Shown here in pieces: positions 40,142 to 64,000 of a DNA stretch of 64,000 nt. Numbering within the stretch: the stretch's first letter is position 1; each line of letters opens with the position of its first letter. The stretch comes from Mastigias papua (taxonomy: Eukaryota; Cnidaria; Scyphozoa; Rhizostomeae; Mastigiidae), in the NCBI GenBank assembly GCA_964019165.1, contig OZ025270.1:8708186-8772185 (forward strand), written 5' to 3'. Below the pieces are notes generated by a model. It made no database searches. It was not told where the DNA came from and was given only the letters and a program-made list of their open reading frames with translations. Position numbers and translations under genes: made by a program.

Positions 40142-42131
40142 TGCGACCTAAAGTTATTCGTAGGCAGATTGTCATACCAATCTAACGCATGGTGCTCCTT
40201 CGCAACAACGAGACGTATGTAATGCAGTTTCCATCCGAGGAAGGTCGCCCCAATATGTTGCTCTACTAAATGGGGAGGGAGTTAGGCTTTCTGTCGTCAT
40301 AAAGTAGGTGAGTTTCTGATCTTCAAGGAAATCCGTTTAAGGTTATAAAATATCTGCTGAAATTATGAAGGCATTCACAAGAAAAACGAACAGTTGTTTA
40401 CAAGCCAATATTTTCAAAACTTAGTTAACTCTAAAACAAATGAGGAATTATCGAAATTCTTCTTTTAGTGAAAGTGCAAAAATTACCCGAAAATACAATT
40501 CATGAATGATAATCGATATTAAATTTAACATTTATGTTTGCGAGTTCACAGTTACAGATAGCTACAGGGTCAAATTCAAGCTACCAACACGTCTTTGAAT
40601 AAATACAATCTCCTGAATTACTGACAAATTGCTTATAAATAAATGACAAAGAAAATAATTTAGTACCAATTTAATTACCATGTAATAAATCACCAATACC
40701 CATAAAATTTTAAAGGGGAAATAAAATTTTAATTTGACAATTAATGAAATACATTATATTCCAAACCGAATATTCATCATGGAACTAACGACACCTAAAA
40801 TGCAAATCTACGGATATGAAAGTTGTAAGTTTGGTTTGAAACAAAGAAAATCTACTGTCTTTCATAGATTGCTATAGAAACTCTGATGATAATTTCATTA
40901 CAAACTTATGAATATTCTTAGAGACAAAGCTATCGCCTAATGCAAGTGAAGCTTTCAAGGATGTCTCAAAGACGCTATTTTTAAATTCTAAGCATTAACA
41001 AAACGCTGGCTAGGACAAATTCCTGGAGTAAAGTGTACATGTTGGAGGGATACAAATTATGTAAAGGTAGATATATCTCATTAGATCAAGCCCCACGCAG
41101 GGGCATATTTAGGCTAACCCTTTTTAGGGATGAAGCTGATATTTTCATGATTTTAACAAATAGGATTTTTGAGATGAGGAGTACGATTGAAACAGAGAGT
41201 CACTTCACCGAATGAGATAAAAGTTACCAAACGAAAGAAATTTGGCGTATGAGTCTCAACATTAATAAATGATCGAATATATTGGGAACGTATTATGTTC
41301 ACATTCGCATTGTGTCCGCCAGTGATTAGATGAAATGGGACGGTCAGCATTTTATAATGACTAAAAACATACAACATATCTACTACTGGTATCCAAAACC
41401 GAAGAATGGGGGTTCGAAAGGAAAGTGAACAAGTATGGAACCATACATCTATAACGTCCACATGCAGGGGGAGGGGAGTCAATAAAAGTGACCGTTAGCT
41501 GTGGATGGATGTGGATGGTGCGGGAAGGGGGGGTGGCTCCAATCCTGAAATGTGGAAATCCACAATTCTCTACTTGCCATATACAAAATAATTTCTTTTG
41601 CACAGTGTAGTTACTTTGAATTTGCTTTCTGACATAAAGACTTGTTATTTTGTGAAATTGGATGAAGACATAAAATATACTGGAAATGATGCTTAACTTG
41701 GCAAGATTTTCTGCAACTATAAAGGGACTTCATTTCTCTGCTATTTAAATTATGGGCAGTTGGAGGATTAGTATAGAAAACTGGACACAAAAGGGGGTTC
41801 AAAAAATTCGGCACTAATGGACGTTTGTATATGGAGGGAGAGGGGGAGGATGTCATTTTCATGTGCTTTGTAAGGACGTCATAAAAGTAAGATCCCTATA
41901 TGGGAAAATTACCAGCATGGGCCATTAAAAGATAGAATAGTAAAACTCATTTACAAACATACAACGCAGATTTCTTCGTTTCCAGCAAGAGAAATCAGCG
42001 TATTGTACCGAGAGAAATCTGCGTATTGTACCGAGAAGAAACTATTCACATATAAAAGCATAAATGCACTGTCTCGATCAAAAGAGTTATATTTCCTATC
42101 TACCAAATTTCCAAACATTCTATTCCCAAAT
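40142..42131. other. Intergenic region between U2SURP and myosin genes
   Basis: Should contain the U2SURP promoter (right of 40141) and the 3' UTR of the myosin gene (left of 42132), both on the minus strand. I see no TATA box or poly(A) signal that I would defend. A 24-bp direct repeat carrying GCGTATTGTACCGAGA occurs twice at about 41990-42036. No additional gene found. Confidence 0.6.

Positions 42132-64000
<21,869 letters not shown>

Overview
This is animal nuclear DNA: about 64 kb, AT-rich, with spliced genes, GT-AG introns of roughly 0.1-2 kb (one 7.7 kb), many microsatellites, DNA-transposon relics, an intact Penelope-like retroelement pair and a long satellite array. Three conserved animal genes can be reconstructed exon by exon. 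The lineage within invertebrates cannot be fixed from this window. Retention of a U12-type AT-AC intron and conserved exon phases argue against fast-evolving, intron-poor lineages.

Layout. (1) Bases 1-5347, + strand: the 3' end of an AMP deaminase gene (AMPD2/3 type), five exons seen, open at the left edge; its last intron holds an element with long terminal inverted repeats. (2) 5348-9280: intergenic, with several short inverted-repeat transposon relics and, at 8.6-9.1 kb, a degenerate ~59-bp tandem repeat. (3) 9281-23645: about 134 head-to-tail copies of a 107-bp satellite with nested higher-order duplications; the many open frames in it are not genes. (4) 23646-25206: no recognisable gene. 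(5) 40141-25207, - strand: a complete 24-exon gene for the spliceosomal protein U2SURP/SR140 (950 residues reconstructed, frame closed throughout). (6) 40121-42131: intergenic. (7) >64000-42132, - strand: the C-terminal half of a class VII myosin (MyTH4-FERM-SH3-MyTH4-FERM tail), 25 exons seen, 5' end outside the window.

Inside the myosin gene the intron 52757-60412 carries two full-length Penelope-like elements head to head, forming an inverted repeat with 3272-bp arms and a 128-bp spacer, embedded in TA microsatellites. The intron 48028-49851 carries four tRNA-derived SINE-like copies in direct and inverted order around TA runs. The intron 50665-50891 looks like a minor-spliceosome (U12) AT-AC intron. 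The three host genes are unrelated housekeeping or cytoskeletal genes (purine nucleotide turnover, pre-mRNA splicing, actin-based transport); nothing suggests that they act together.
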